A model generated the notes under the pieces. That model did no database searches and was not told where the DNA came from. It saw only the letters and a program-made list of their open reading frames with translations. Source: Streptomyces mangrovisoli (GTDB lineage: Bacteria > Actinomycetota > Actinomycetes > Streptomycetales > Streptomycetaceae). Taken from it: a stretch of 64,000 nucleotides of DNA. Position 1 is the stretch's first letter; each line of letters starts with the position of its first letter. The stretch spans positions 62,001-126,000 of the forward strand of contig NZ_LAVA02000003.1 of assembly GCF_000974985.2 (NCBI RefSeq), in the 5' to 3' direction. Shown here piece after piece: positions 33,412-40,777 of the stretch. The translations under genes and the position numbers were made by a program.

Positions 33412-34176
33412 TCAGTGCCGCCGCACCGCCGTGAGGCGCTGGGTGCCCACCTGCGCCGCCTGCTGAAGGGTCCCGGCCGGAGTGCCCAGCGTGCCGTCGG
33501 AGAGGGTGAGGGCGTCGTCGCCCACCCGGACCGCGGCGACGTCCAGGGTGAGGACCATCGGCACCGCGTCCGCGTCCTCCGGCTGCCCGGTCAGCGTGAC
33601 CCGCAGCGCCTCGCGGGCGTCGCCCAGCGCGGGCAGCGGGAATTCGGCGACCTGCACGTCCTGGACGCCGTAGCTGGTCGTCGTCGCCGTGAAGTGGCCG
33701 CAGGTCCGCGGCAGCGAGCGCAGCCAGTCCAGGGTGCGGTCCACGTCCGCCGGGCGGCCGGTGGTCACCTGCTGGCGCAGCTGGGCCTCGTCGGTGCCGT
33801 CGTCCAGGGCCACCGTGGCGTGCGGGGCCGCGGCGGCGCCGAGCAGCTGGTCGGTGTAGAGCGCGTCCATCAGCCGCTGGCAGTCCGGCGAGGACGCCGA
33901 GGCCGACGCCTTCAGCAGCCCGTCCCGCCAGGTCGCCGCGCCCTGCGTGGCGGTCCAGGGCGCGCCGAGGTCGGCCTGGGTGAGCAGCGCGGCCTGCGCC
34001 TGCGCCGGGGTCAGGGCGGAGACGGCGGAGGCGGGCGCGCCGGTGGCGCCCGTGCCGTGCGGGGCGGGCGTCGCGCGGTCCGCCGCGGCGTGGTCCGCTC
34101 CGGTGGCCGAGCAGGCGGCCGTGGCGAGCAGCCCGGTGAAGGCGAGGGCCGGGACGAGGACGGGGCGACGGGTCAT
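33412..34176 (-). CDS. Putative lipoprotein
   Basis: A 254-residue protein with a lipoprotein signal (MTRRPVLVPALAFTGLLATAACSATGAD; lipobox LATAAC, Cys22). The mature part starts with a Ala/Thr-rich linker, then an alpha/beta domain (ALLTQADLGAPWTATQ, SPDCQRLMDALYTDQLLG, DVDRTLDWLRSLPRTCGHF) resembling extracytoplasmic PknH-type sensor folds with conserved Cys pairs; that comparison is tentative. No operon partner. Its stop lies 30 bp from the repeat cluster. Confidence 0.8.
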   Translation of the reverse strand: MTRRPVLVPALAFTGLLATAACSATGADHAAADRATPAPHGTGATGAPASAVSALTPAQAQAALLTQADLGAPWTATQGAATWRDGLLKASASASSPDCQRLMDALYTDQLLGAAAAPHATVALDDGTDEAQLRQQVTTGRPADVDRTLDWLRSLPRTCGHFTATTTSYGVQDVQVAEFPLPALGDAREALRVTLTGQPEDADAVPMVLTLDVAAVRVGDDALTLSDGTLGTPAGTLQQAAQVGTQRLTAVRRH

Positions 34177-34326
34177 GACGGACGGCCTCCGAGGATGCGC
34201 GGGTGCTCGATGCCCCCCTGCACACGATCACTGCCCGCTGCCGGGCCCCGCCGGTCACCGCCGTCCGGGTGAGGAGCGGCCCGCGCCGGTCCGGAAAAGC
34301 CTTCGCGCCCGGCGCGCGCCCGCTGC

Positions 34327-34332
34327 TACGGT
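34327..34332 (+). promoter_or_regulatory. -10 box of the ThrRS leader
   Basis: TACGGT sits exactly 7 nt before the leader-peptide ATG at 34340, with no ribosome-binding site between. This predicts a leaderless transcript that begins with the leader peptide. A matching -35 box is not clear. Confidence 0.55.
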
Positions 34333-34339
34333 CCGCCGT

Positions 34340-34402
34340 ATGCAGCGCGAACGGGCCGCCCGTGCCCTCACGACGACGCCGGAGAGTGTCCCGGCGCGCT
34401 GA
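34340..34402 (+). CDS. Thr-rich leader peptide (putative attenuator)
   Basis: A 20-codon frame, MQRERAARALTTTPESVPAR then TGA, with three consecutive ACG Thr codons (34370-34378). It starts 7 nt after a -10 box and ends 14 nt before a 14-bp terminator hairpin, upstream of a threonyl-tRNA synthetase-like gene. This arrangement matches classical ribosome-mediated attenuation: stalling at Thr codons when charged tRNA-Thr is scarce would stop the terminator from forming. The alternative antiterminator pairing was not worked out. Confidence 0.6.
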   Translation: MQRERAARALTTTPESVPAR

Positions 34403-34416
34403 CAGCTGACCAGTCA

Positions 34417-34448
34417 CGAAGCCCCGGGGCGAACGCCCCGGGGCTTCG
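34417..34448 (+). terminator. Attenuator-like hairpin before the ThrRS-like gene
   Basis: Perfect 14-bp arms CGAAGCCCCGGGGC (34417-34430) and GCCCCGGGGCTTCG (34435-34448) with a GAAC loop, between the leader peptide stop and the ThrRS-like ATG at 34497. No gene ends just upstream on this strand, so its place suggests attenuation, not ordinary termination. Confidence 0.75.
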
Positions 34449-34496
34449 TCGCAGCCGCGTGGGGTGTTCGCCTCCTCCCTCACCGAGGAGCCCGCC

Positions 34497-35783
34497 ATGC
34501 GGAACCCCGCGCAGCAGAACCCCGCCGGACAGAGCCCGGCGATGCAGGCCCCCGCGCACGACCACCGCCGGCTCGGCCGCGAGCTCGGCCTGTTCGACAC
34601 CGACCCGCTGATGGGCGCGGGGCTGCCGTACTGGCTGCCGGACGGCGCCGTCGTACGGCACACCCTGGAGGAGTACGTCCGCGAGGCCGAACGCGCCGCC
34701 GGATACCGGCACGTGTACTCGCCGGTGCTCGGCAAGCGCGAGCTGTACGAGATCTCCGGGCACTGGGCGCACTACAGCGACGACATGTTCCCGCCGATGG
34801 AACTCGGCTCCGAACAGGTCGTGCTGCGCCCGAGCCTGTGTCCGCACCACGCGCTGATCTACCGCTCGCGCCCGCACAGCCACCGTGAACTGCCCCTGCG
34901 CATCGCCGAGCTGGGCGGCATGTACCGCGCCGAGCTGTCCGGGGTGCTCGGCGGGCTCACCCGGGTGCGGGCCATCCAGCTCAACGACGCGCACATCTTC
35001 TGCACCCTGGACCAGGCCGTCGAGGAGGCCCGCGCCGCCCTGGAGATGATCGGGCGGGCCTACGCCGACCTCGGCATCCGGGCCGCCCGGTACCGGCTGT
35101 CCCTGCCCGGCGAGGGCGGCAAGTACGTCGCCGACCCGGAGCTGTGGCGGCGGGCCACCGCGCTGCTGCGGGAGGTCCTGGCCGCGGCCGGCGTCGACTT
35201 CGAGGAGGCGGCGGGCGAGGCCGCGTTCTACGGTCCCAAGATCGACGTGCAGATCGCGGACCGCGCGGGCCGCGAGTCGACCCTGTCCACCGTGCAGATC
35301 GACTTCCACCAGCCCGAGCGGTTCGACCTGCACTACATCGGCGCCGACGGGGCCAGGCACCGGCCGGTGATGGTGCACCGCAGCGTCATCGGCAGCGTGG
35401 AGCGGGCCGTCGCGCACCTCGTGGAGGAGCACGGCGGGGCGTTCCCGCCCTGGCTGGCGCCGGTGCAGCTGGTCGTCCTGCCGGTCGCGGAGGCCCAGTT
35501 CGCCGCCGCGAGCGAGCTGGTGCGGCAGGCCCTCGCGCGCGGGCTGCGGGCCGAACTCGCCGGACCCGAAGAGGGCACCCTCGGCGCCCGGGTGCGGGCG
35601 GCGCGGCGGGTGCCCTACCTGGCGGTGATCGGCGAGCGGGAGGCAGCGGCACAACTGGCCGCGGTACGCCTCCGGGACGGCCGCCGCCCCGACCCCGTAC
35701 CCGCCACCGCCCTGCTCCACCGGATCACCGACCACGTCGCGTCCCGCACCCCCACCCTGTGGAAGAACACCCCCGACGCCTGA
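34497..35783 (+). CDS. Truncated threonyl-tRNA synthetase (catalytic core plus anticodon domain)
   Basis: A 428-residue class II synthetase that lacks the N-terminal TGS and editing (SAD) domains of full-length ThrRS (about 640-660 residues). The catalytic core is intact: LCPHHALIYRSRPHSHRELPLRIAELGG, motif 2 GVLGGLTRVRAIQLNDAHIFC and motif 3 MVHRSVIGSVER, with zinc ligands Cys115, His166 and His294. The anticodon-binding domain spans about 320-415. It should make Thr-tRNA but cannot clear Ser-tRNA-Thr in cis. A normal thrS is expected elsewhere, so this would be a paralog, perhaps stress-induced or inhibitor-resistant. ATG 34497 has GAGGAG upstream; an in-frame ATG at 34464 lies nearer the hairpin. 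Confidence 0.9.
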   Translation: MRNPAQQNPAGQSPAMQAPAHDHRRLGRELGLFDTDPLMGAGLPYWLPDGAVVRHTLEEYVREAERAAGYRHVYSPVLGKRELYEISGHWAHYSDDMFPPMELGSEQVVLRPSLCPHHALIYRSRPHSHRELPLRIAELGGMYRAELSGVLGGLTRVRAIQLNDAHIFCTLDQAVEEARAALEMIGRAYADLGIRAARYRLSLPGEGGKYVADPELWRRATALLREVLAAAGVDFEEAAGEAAFYGPKIDVQIADRAGRESTLSTVQIDFHQPERFDLHYIGADGARHRPVMVHRSVIGSVERAVAHLVEEHGGAFPPWLAPVQLVVLPVAEAQFAAASELVRQALARGLRAELAGPEEGTLGARVRAARRVPYLAVIGEREAAAQLAAVRLRDGRRPDPVPATALLHRITDHVASRTPTLWKNTPDA

Positions 35784-35804
35784 ACCCCGAGACCCCGCAC
35801 CCCT

Positions 35805-36045
35805 CAGGGGCGCGGGGAACTGCGCACCCGGCCCCCACGCACCCGCAGGTGTCAGACGGCGCTCAGTCCCGCGAGCGAATCGGGACACGGTCCGCCGCAC
35901 CCCGGCAGGGGCGCGGGAACTGCGCACCCGGCCCCCACGCACCCGCGGGTGCCAGGCGACGCTCAGTCCCGCGAGCGTGCCGGGCCACGGTGGGCCGCAC
36001 CCCCCAGGGGCGCGGGGAACTGCGCGACCAGCCCCCACGCACCCG
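35805..36045. repeat. Tandem array of the GC-rich intergenic repeat, about 100-bp period
   Basis: Copies of CAGGGGCGCGGGGAACTGCGC start at 35805, 35906 and 36005. The first two repeat units continue through CCCACGCACCCGC and CTCAGTCCCGCGAGCG, so about 100 bp is tandemly repeated 2.4 times. It fills the whole gap between two converging genes. Confidence 0.9.
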
Positions 36046-36059
36046 CAGATGCCGGACGC

Positions 36060-37019
36060 TCAGCGCCGCGAGGCCGTCCCGCGCTTGCGCCGCGTGCTGA
36101 CGACCAGCGCCCCACCCGCCGCCAGCAGGGCCGCCGCGCCGAGGCCGAGCGGCAGCGAGTAGCTGCCGCCGCCGGTCTCGGCCAGGTCGTCGCCGCCGTT
36201 CGGGGAGGCGGCCGCGGCCGGGGCCGAGCCGGCGGCGGACGGCGTGTCCGAGGCGGAGCCCACGGGCGAGCCGGACGCGGAGTCCGCCGCCGAGGCGCTC
36301 GGCGTCGCCGACTCGGTCCCGCCGCCGGCACCGCTGCCGCCGCCGTTCCCGCCCACCGCGCCGGAGGCGCTCGGCGCCGGGGAGGACGCGCCCGTCCCCG
36401 CCGTGCAGTCCTTCGTGCCCCCGTTCCACGCGGCGATCAGCTTGTCCTTGATCACCGGGTGGTCCGGCCCCGCCGGCAGGTCGCCGTGGACCAGGCCGTC
36501 GTCCGCGTCCGTGCGCCCGTCGAACTTCACCGCGCCGCGGTAGAGGTCGACCTGCGCGAAGCAGCCCGCGTCCGGCACCGCGATGTCGAGCGAGTCGGTC
36601 TGCCCCGCCTTCACCGTCACGGTGTCGAAGTCGACGAAGACCTGCTCCCCGGAGGTCGCGAAGGTCGCGCCGTGGGCGAGGTAGGAGGCGAGGGAGGCGG
36701 TGCAGGAGTCCGCGTCGCCCGCGGTGCGGACCCAGACGCGTACCTTGCCGCCGTCGGTGGGCCGCAGGTTCCGGTCGTCGACCTTGACGGAGTCGTAGAA
36801 CGCCGTGCCGTCGAGCGAGAACTGGCAGCGGTCGGTCCCGGTGGCCGTGCCCGCGCCGGAGCCCGGCTCGTAGTGGCCGCCCGCGTCCCAGCCGTCCCCG
36901 CCGGGCGTGCCGCCGGCCCAGGCGCCGGACGCGGCGGCGACGGTCGCGGCGCACAGCGCGACCGCGGCGGCACCGGTGCCCAGCAGACGTCGGGCGGTGC
37001 CACGGCTCACTATGGACAT
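36060..37019 (-). CDS. LAETG-type sortase-anchored surface protein
   Basis: A 319-residue protein. A signal peptide (MSIVSRGTARRLLGTGAAAVALCAATVAAA) is followed by a beta-rich domain (about 45-205, with paired Cys in DRCQFSL, DADSCTASL, DAGCFAQ and KDCTAG), a Ser/Ala/Pro/Gly-rich linker (about 218-275) and a cell-wall sorting signal: LAETG, a hydrophobic stretch (LPLGLGAAALLAAGGALVV) and STRRKRG. LAxTG is the class E sortase signal of streptomycetes. Ligand or role unknown. ATG 37019 has GGGA upstream and gives a proper signal peptide. Confidence 0.9.
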   Translation of the reverse strand: MSIVSRGTARRLLGTGAAAVALCAATVAAASGAWAGGTPGGDGWDAGGHYEPGSGAGTATGTDRCQFSLDGTAFYDSVKVDDRNLRPTDGGKVRVWVRTAGDADSCTASLASYLAHGATFATSGEQVFVDFDTVTVKAGQTDSLDIAVPDAGCFAQVDLYRGAVKFDGRTDADDGLVHGDLPAGPDHPVIKDKLIAAWNGGTKDCTAGTGASSPAPSASGAVGGNGGGSGAGGGTESATPSASAADSASGSPVGSASDTPSAAGSAPAAAASPNGGDDLAETGGGSYSLPLGLGAAALLAAGGALVVSTRRKRGTASRR

Positions 37020-37150
37020 GTGGATCCCATCTTGCGTGCGGAACCGGTGCGGACACGGCGGGAGGGCAGCACACCGCTGCCGGCCGCGGACACCGGGACG
37101 AAGGTTCGAAACACAGGAATCGCCGGGCTCACACGTCACATGAGCCACAG

Positions 37151-37181
37151 CTTTCTCACATGGTGGATCCTTGTGAGAAAG
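37151..37181. promoter_or_regulatory. 10-bp inverted repeat before the GH13 gene
   Basis: CTTTCTCACA (37151-37160) and TGTGAGAAAG (37172-37181) are perfect arms with an 11-bp spacer, in the divergent region between the surface protein and the glucosidase. A second small IR, AGGACT...AGTCCT (37205-37221), follows. A likely operator; the regulator is unknown. Confidence 0.6.
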
Positions 37182-37290
37182 ATTGTCAACCTGCGGACTC
37201 CACAAGGACTTTGAGAGTCCTCCACGATTCCGTCACTTATGGACGTACTGCTTCCGGCGTCCGTACCGCCCCTCCAGAGAAGGAGACCGC

Positions 37291-38934
37291 GTGCCCGATC
37301 TCTCCTCCCGGAACCCCGACTGGTGGCGCCAGGCCGTGGTCTACCAGGTCTACCCGCGCAGCTTCGCGGACGCCGACGGCGACGGCCTCGGCGACCTGGC
37401 GGGCGTCACCCGGCGCCTGACCCATCTGGCCGCGCTCGGCGTCGACGCCCTGTGGCTGAGCCCCTTCTACCCCTCCGAACTCGCCGACGGCGGCTACGAC
37501 ATCGCCGACCACCGCGGCGTCGACCCCCGCCTCGGCACCCTGGACGACTTCGACGCGCTCGCCGAGGAGGCCCACCGCCTGGGGCTCAAGCTGATCGTCG
37601 ACATCGTCCCCAACCACACCTCGCACCTGCACCCCTGGTTCCGGCAGGCGCTCGACGACGGCCCCGGCTCCCCGGCCCGGGAGCGCTACGTCTTCAGGCC
37701 CGGCCGCGGCGAGAGCGGCGAACTGGCACCCACCGACTGGCAGTCGGTGTTCGGTGGCAGCGCCTGGAAGCGCCTCGCGGACGGCGAGTGGTACCTGCAC
37801 CTGTTCGCTCCGGAGCAGCCCGACCTCAACTGGGACCACCCCGAGGTGCGCGCCGACCTCCGCCGCACGCTGGCCTTCTGGTCCGACCGGGGCGTCGACG
37901 GCTTCCGCATCGACGTCGCCCACGCGCTCGCCAAGGACCTGAGCGACCCGCTGCGGGACGTGGCGGGCCTCGAACCGGTCGGCGAGCACGCCCTGCACCA
38001 TGTGGCGCCCGGCAGCCATCCCTACTACGACCGCGACGAGGTCCACGAGATCTACCGCGACTGGCGCACCCTGTTCGACTCCTACAGCCCGCCGCGCACC
38101 GCGGTGGCCGAGGCCTGGGTCCCCGGCGCCCGCCGGGCCCTGTACGCCCGTCCGGACGAACTGGGCCAGGCCTTCAACTTCGAGTACCTCCAGGCGCCCT
38201 GGGACGCGGACGCGCTGCGCGAGGTCATCGCCGAGTCACTGGAGTCGGCGCGTACCGCGGGCGCCTCCGCGACCTGGGTGCTCTCCAACCACGACGTCGT
38301 ACGGCACGCCTCGCGTCTGATGCTGGAGCCCGGCACCGACGAGAACGCCTGGCTGCTGTCCGGCGGCCGGGAACCGGCTGTCGATCTCGCGGCCGGTCTG
38401 CGCCGGGCCCGCGCCGCGACCCTGCTGATGCTGGCGCTGCCCGGCTCCGCCTACCTCTACCAGGGCGAGGAACTGGGCCTGCCCGAGGTCGCCGACCTGC
38501 CCGCCGAGGCGCTCCAGGACCCGATCTGGACGCAGACGGGCCACGCCCGCAAGGGCAGGGACGGCTGCCGGGTGCCGCTGCCGTGGACGTCCACCGGCCC
38601 GTCGTACGGCTTCGGTGCGGGCGCCGCCTGGCTGCCGCAGCCGCCGTCCTTCGCGGAGTACGCCGTCGAGGCGCAGGACGGCACCGCCGGATCCACGCTG
38701 GAGCTGTACCGCACGGCGCTGCGGCTGCGCCGCAAGCTCGCCGTGGGCGAGACGCTCACCTGGGCCGGGGAGAGCCCGCCCGGCGTGCTGTCCTTCACCC
38801 GGCACGACGGCTGGCGCTGTGTCGCCAACCTCTCCGGCCGGCCGGTCGCCCTGCCGGCCGGGGAGCCCCTGCTGGCCAGCGCCCCCCTGGCGGAGGGGGC
38901 GCTCGGTCCGGACACCACGGTGTGGCTGGGGTAG
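37291..38934 (+). CDS. GH13 family alpha-glucosidase
   Basis: A 547-residue GH13 enzyme. The TIM barrel starts at WWRQAVVYQVYPRSFADADGDGLGDLAG. Catalytic residues are visible: nucleophile Asp208 in GFRIDVAHALAKD, acid Glu274 in AVAEAWVPG and the transition-state Asp335 in LSNHDVVRH. QPDLNWDHPEVR and the DIVPNHTS motif place it among oligo-alpha-1,6/1,4-glucosidases. No signal peptide, so it acts on imported malto-oligosaccharides. GTG 37291 has an AGAAGGAGA site. A 32-bp tandem duplication covers its stop codon, leaving a second, unread copy of the last codons. Confidence 0.93.
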   Translation: MPDLSSRNPDWWRQAVVYQVYPRSFADADGDGLGDLAGVTRRLTHLAALGVDALWLSPFYPSELADGGYDIADHRGVDPRLGTLDDFDALAEEAHRLGLKLIVDIVPNHTSHLHPWFRQALDDGPGSPARERYVFRPGRGESGELAPTDWQSVFGGSAWKRLADGEWYLHLFAPEQPDLNWDHPEVRADLRRTLAFWSDRGVDGFRIDVAHALAKDLSDPLRDVAGLEPVGEHALHHVAPGSHPYYDRDEVHEIYRDWRTLFDSYSPPRTAVAEAWVPGARRALYARPDELGQAFNFEYLQAPWDADALREVIAESLESARTAGASATWVLSNHDVVRHASRLMLEPGTDENAWLLSGGREPAVDLAAGLRRARAATLLMLALPGSAYLYQGEELGLPEVADLPAEALQDPIWTQTGHARKGRDGCRVPLPWTSTGPSYGFGAGAAWLPQPPSFAEYAVEAQDGTAGSTLELYRTALRLRRKLAVGETLTWAGESPPGVLSFTRHDGWRCVANLSGRPVALPAGEPLLASAPLAEGALGPDTTVWLG

Positions 38935-38971
38935 CCGCACCGGACACCACGGTGTGTCTGGGGTAGCCGCA
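38908..38971. repeat. 32-bp tandem duplication spanning a stop codon
   Basis: Units 38908-38939 and 38940-38971 (CCGGACACCACGGTGTG...) differ by one base (G/T). The first holds the last codons and TAG stop of the glucosidase; the second is a downstream echo reading PDTTVCLG then stop. A recent slippage or duplication event. Confidence 0.92.
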
Positions 38972-38976
38972 CACGG

Positions 38977-39012
38977 CTCGGACCGGCCCCGCTGTGCCGG
39001 GGCCGGTCCGAG
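38977..39012 (+). terminator. Terminator of the glucosidase gene
   Basis: Perfect 15-bp arms CTCGGACCGGCCCCG (38977-38991) and CGGGGCCGGTCCGAG (38998-39012) with a 6-nt loop. Confidence 0.85.
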
Positions 39013-39033
39013 AAGTCCTGCCGGACGCGGGAG

Positions 39034-39062
39034 CCGGGGGGCCGACGCGACCGGCCCCCCGG
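39034..39062 (-). terminator. Terminator of the DUF4142 gene
   Basis: Perfect 11-bp arms CCGGGGGGCCG (39034-39044) and CGGCCCCCCGG (39052-39062), 10 bp past the DUF4142 stop in its direction of transcription. Confidence 0.8.
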
Positions 39063-39071
39063 ATGCCGTTC

Positions 39072-39884
39072 CTAGCCGACCTGCGGGGTCGCCGACGCCG
39101 TGGGCGTCTCGCCCGGCAGGACCGGCGGCTGGGTGGTGGTGTCCGGCGGCGCGGTCAGCACGACCTCCGGTTCACCGGCGGCCGGGGGCGGCGGGGTCAG
39201 GTCCGTGGCGGGCAGCTTCGGCGGGGTCGTCTCCTGGAAGAGGACCTGCGGGAAGTCGACCAGCCCGGTCTGCTCCATGACCGTGATGTGGTCGAGCACG
39301 GTGGCGTTGGCCTGGTCGGCCAGCGCCCGCACCAGCGTGTTGCGCGTCGTGGAGCGGATCTTCGCGATCGTGTTGAAGATCGAGCCGTGGGTCACGCGCA
39401 GGATGTTGGCGAAGTCCTTGTCGAACTGCTTGCCCTGGTCCGCGGTCAGCGTGTTGATGAAACCTTGCTGCTGGGGGCTGGGCTTGTTCGGGATGGTGAT
39501 GTTGAGCATCGGTCCGACCTTGCGGACGGTGGCGTCCAGGGCCGCGTGCCCGTCGATGAGGTGCTTGCCCGCGATGAGGACGGCCTTGGACTGGCCCTTC
39601 TTCTCGGCCAGTTGACCCACGGGGTACTCCCACAGACCGGCGGCGCGCACCTTCACGACGAAGTCCCGGTCCCCCTCCGTCAGCGGGCCCCACTGCGTGT
39701 TCGCGATGACGCGGTCCGGTGAGGTCGACACCTTGGTGACACCGAGCATCGATGGATACGCCAGCGCGACGAGAGTGACGCTGAGGGCTCCGCCCACGAA
39801 CAGAGTTCCCATCGCGTTCCGCGAAAAGCGCACCGTGCCTCCTGCCCGGTCGGGGGGTCCCGCCAGGCGGCGGGGGTCGGACAT
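39072..39884 (-). CDS. DUF4142 domain protein (ferritin-like, exported or membrane-anchored)
   Basis: A 270-residue protein. A hydrophobic segment at about residues 27-48 (GTLFVGGALSVTLVALAYPS) follows a basic start, giving a signal anchor. The DUF4142 domain (about 60-205) is helical, with TEGDRDFVVKVRAAGLWEYPVGQLAEKKG and GKHLIDGHAALDATVRKVG typical of this ferritin-like family. The C-terminus is Pro/Thr-rich. Members occur in the cell envelope; biochemical role unknown. ATG 39884; monocistronic with a terminator. Confidence 0.88.
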   Translation of the reverse strand: MSDPRRLAGPPDRAGGTVRFSRNAMGTLFVGGALSVTLVALAYPSMLGVTKVSTSPDRVIANTQWGPLTEGDRDFVVKVRAAGLWEYPVGQLAEKKGQSKAVLIAGKHLIDGHAALDATVRKVGPMLNITIPNKPSPQQQGFINTLTADQGKQFDKDFANILRVTHGSIFNTIAKIRSTTRNTLVRALADQANATVLDHITVMEQTGLVDFPQVLFQETTPPKLPATDLTPPPPAAGEPEVVLTAPPDTTTQPPVLPGETPTASATPQVG

Positions 39885-40040
39885 CGATCAATACGGACGC
39901 CGAAGCGGAAGGACTCGCTGGAATTGGTAAAAACTTGTGAAGTGCCCGACGTCACACCGGACGGGGCGGGCGGGACGGGCGGCCCGGAGGTTGACGAAAT
40001 GTTGACCACTTGGCGGGAGAGGCGTTGCGGAGCACGCTCC

Positions 40041-40046
40041 TAGATT
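40041..40046 (+). promoter_or_regulatory. -10 box, leaderless DUF6445 gene
   Basis: TAGATT lies 7 nt before the ATG at 40054 and is followed by TTTTCCC with no ribosome-binding site, suggesting a leaderless transcript. TTGACC at 40002-40007 is too far upstream to be its -35 box. Confidence 0.5.
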
Positions 40047-40053
40047 TTTCCCC

Positions 40054-40740
40054 ATGCCCCCACAACCACCCCACAGGGTCCCCAACTCCCTTCCTGTGCT
40101 GCCGTATCGCAAGCCCACCAAGGGCCGTGACTACTGGCTCATCGACGACGTGCTGCCCGATCCCGACGCGGTCCGCGAGCGCGTCCTCGCCAAGGACGAC
40201 TGGGTCAAGGGACATCCGTACACGAGCGAGTCCTGGCCCGGACTGCGCACCATGCCGGGGCTCGAACCGGGCGAACTGGCGCGCGTGGAGCGCCTGGTGC
40301 GGCAGGCGACCGGGGCGAAGGAGCTCTGGGTGCAGCAGGCGCCGGGCGGCGGCACCCTCAACCACAACTGCATCCAGGTCGTGGGGGAGGGCGAGAGCGA
40401 GCCGCGCCCGCACACCGACTCGCGCGCGCTGTGCCGGTACGCCGCCGTGCTCTATCTCAACCCGGACGTGCCGAAGGACTGCGGCACCGCCTTCTACCGC
40501 CAGTCCTTGTCCGGCGGCCGGCTCGGCGGCAACGTGGTGCAGGCCCCCCACACCAACCTCGTCGAGGCGCTCGGCACCCGGTTCGTCGCGCCGGACGCCT
40601 TCGAGGAGGACGTACGGGTCCCGCACAAGTACAACCGGCTGCTGCTGTACCACGCCAACCTCGTGCACAGCGCGACCGCCTACTCGGGCAGGACGCTGGA
40701 GGAGAAGCGGATGACCGCGGTCTTCTTCTGGATGGCCTGA
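40054..40740 (+). CDS. DUF6445 family protein (2OG-Fe(II) oxygenase-like)
   Basis: A 228-residue protein. DYWLIDDVLPDPDAVRERVLAKDDWVK opens the domain; LNHNCIQVVGEGESEPRPHTDSRALCRYAAVLYLNPD holds an HxD pair (His-Thr-Asp) and the distal His could be in HANLVHSATAY, as in prolyl-hydroxylase-like double-stranded beta-helix enzymes. The family name DUF6445 is given from the overall pattern. Substrate unknown. No partner gene; it converges with the membrane-protein gene at 40778. Confidence 0.78.
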   Translation: MPPQPPHRVPNSLPVLPYRKPTKGRDYWLIDDVLPDPDAVRERVLAKDDWVKGHPYTSESWPGLRTMPGLEPGELARVERLVRQATGAKELWVQQAPGGGTLNHNCIQVVGEGESEPRPHTDSRALCRYAAVLYLNPDVPKDCGTAFYRQSLSGGRLGGNVVQAPHTNLVEALGTRFVAPDAFEEDVRVPHKYNRLLLYHANLVHSATAYSGRTLEEKRMTAVFFWMA

Positions 40741-40777
40741 CGCACACCCGGCCGGATCCGGAGCTGCTCCCGGCCCG

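Noticed and set aside
34203..34409. 68-codon frame overlapping the Thr leader
   Set aside because: Arg/Pro-rich, no ribosome-binding site; the 20-codon leader frame fits promoter, stop and hairpin better.
33097..36045. CRISPR array
   Set aside because: The repeats are irregularly spaced, GC-rich, partly inverted and have no unique spacers or cas genes.
40002..40007. TTGACC as the -35 box of the DUF6445 gene
   Set aside because: It lies 33 bp from the -10 box, far beyond the normal 16-19 bp spacing.
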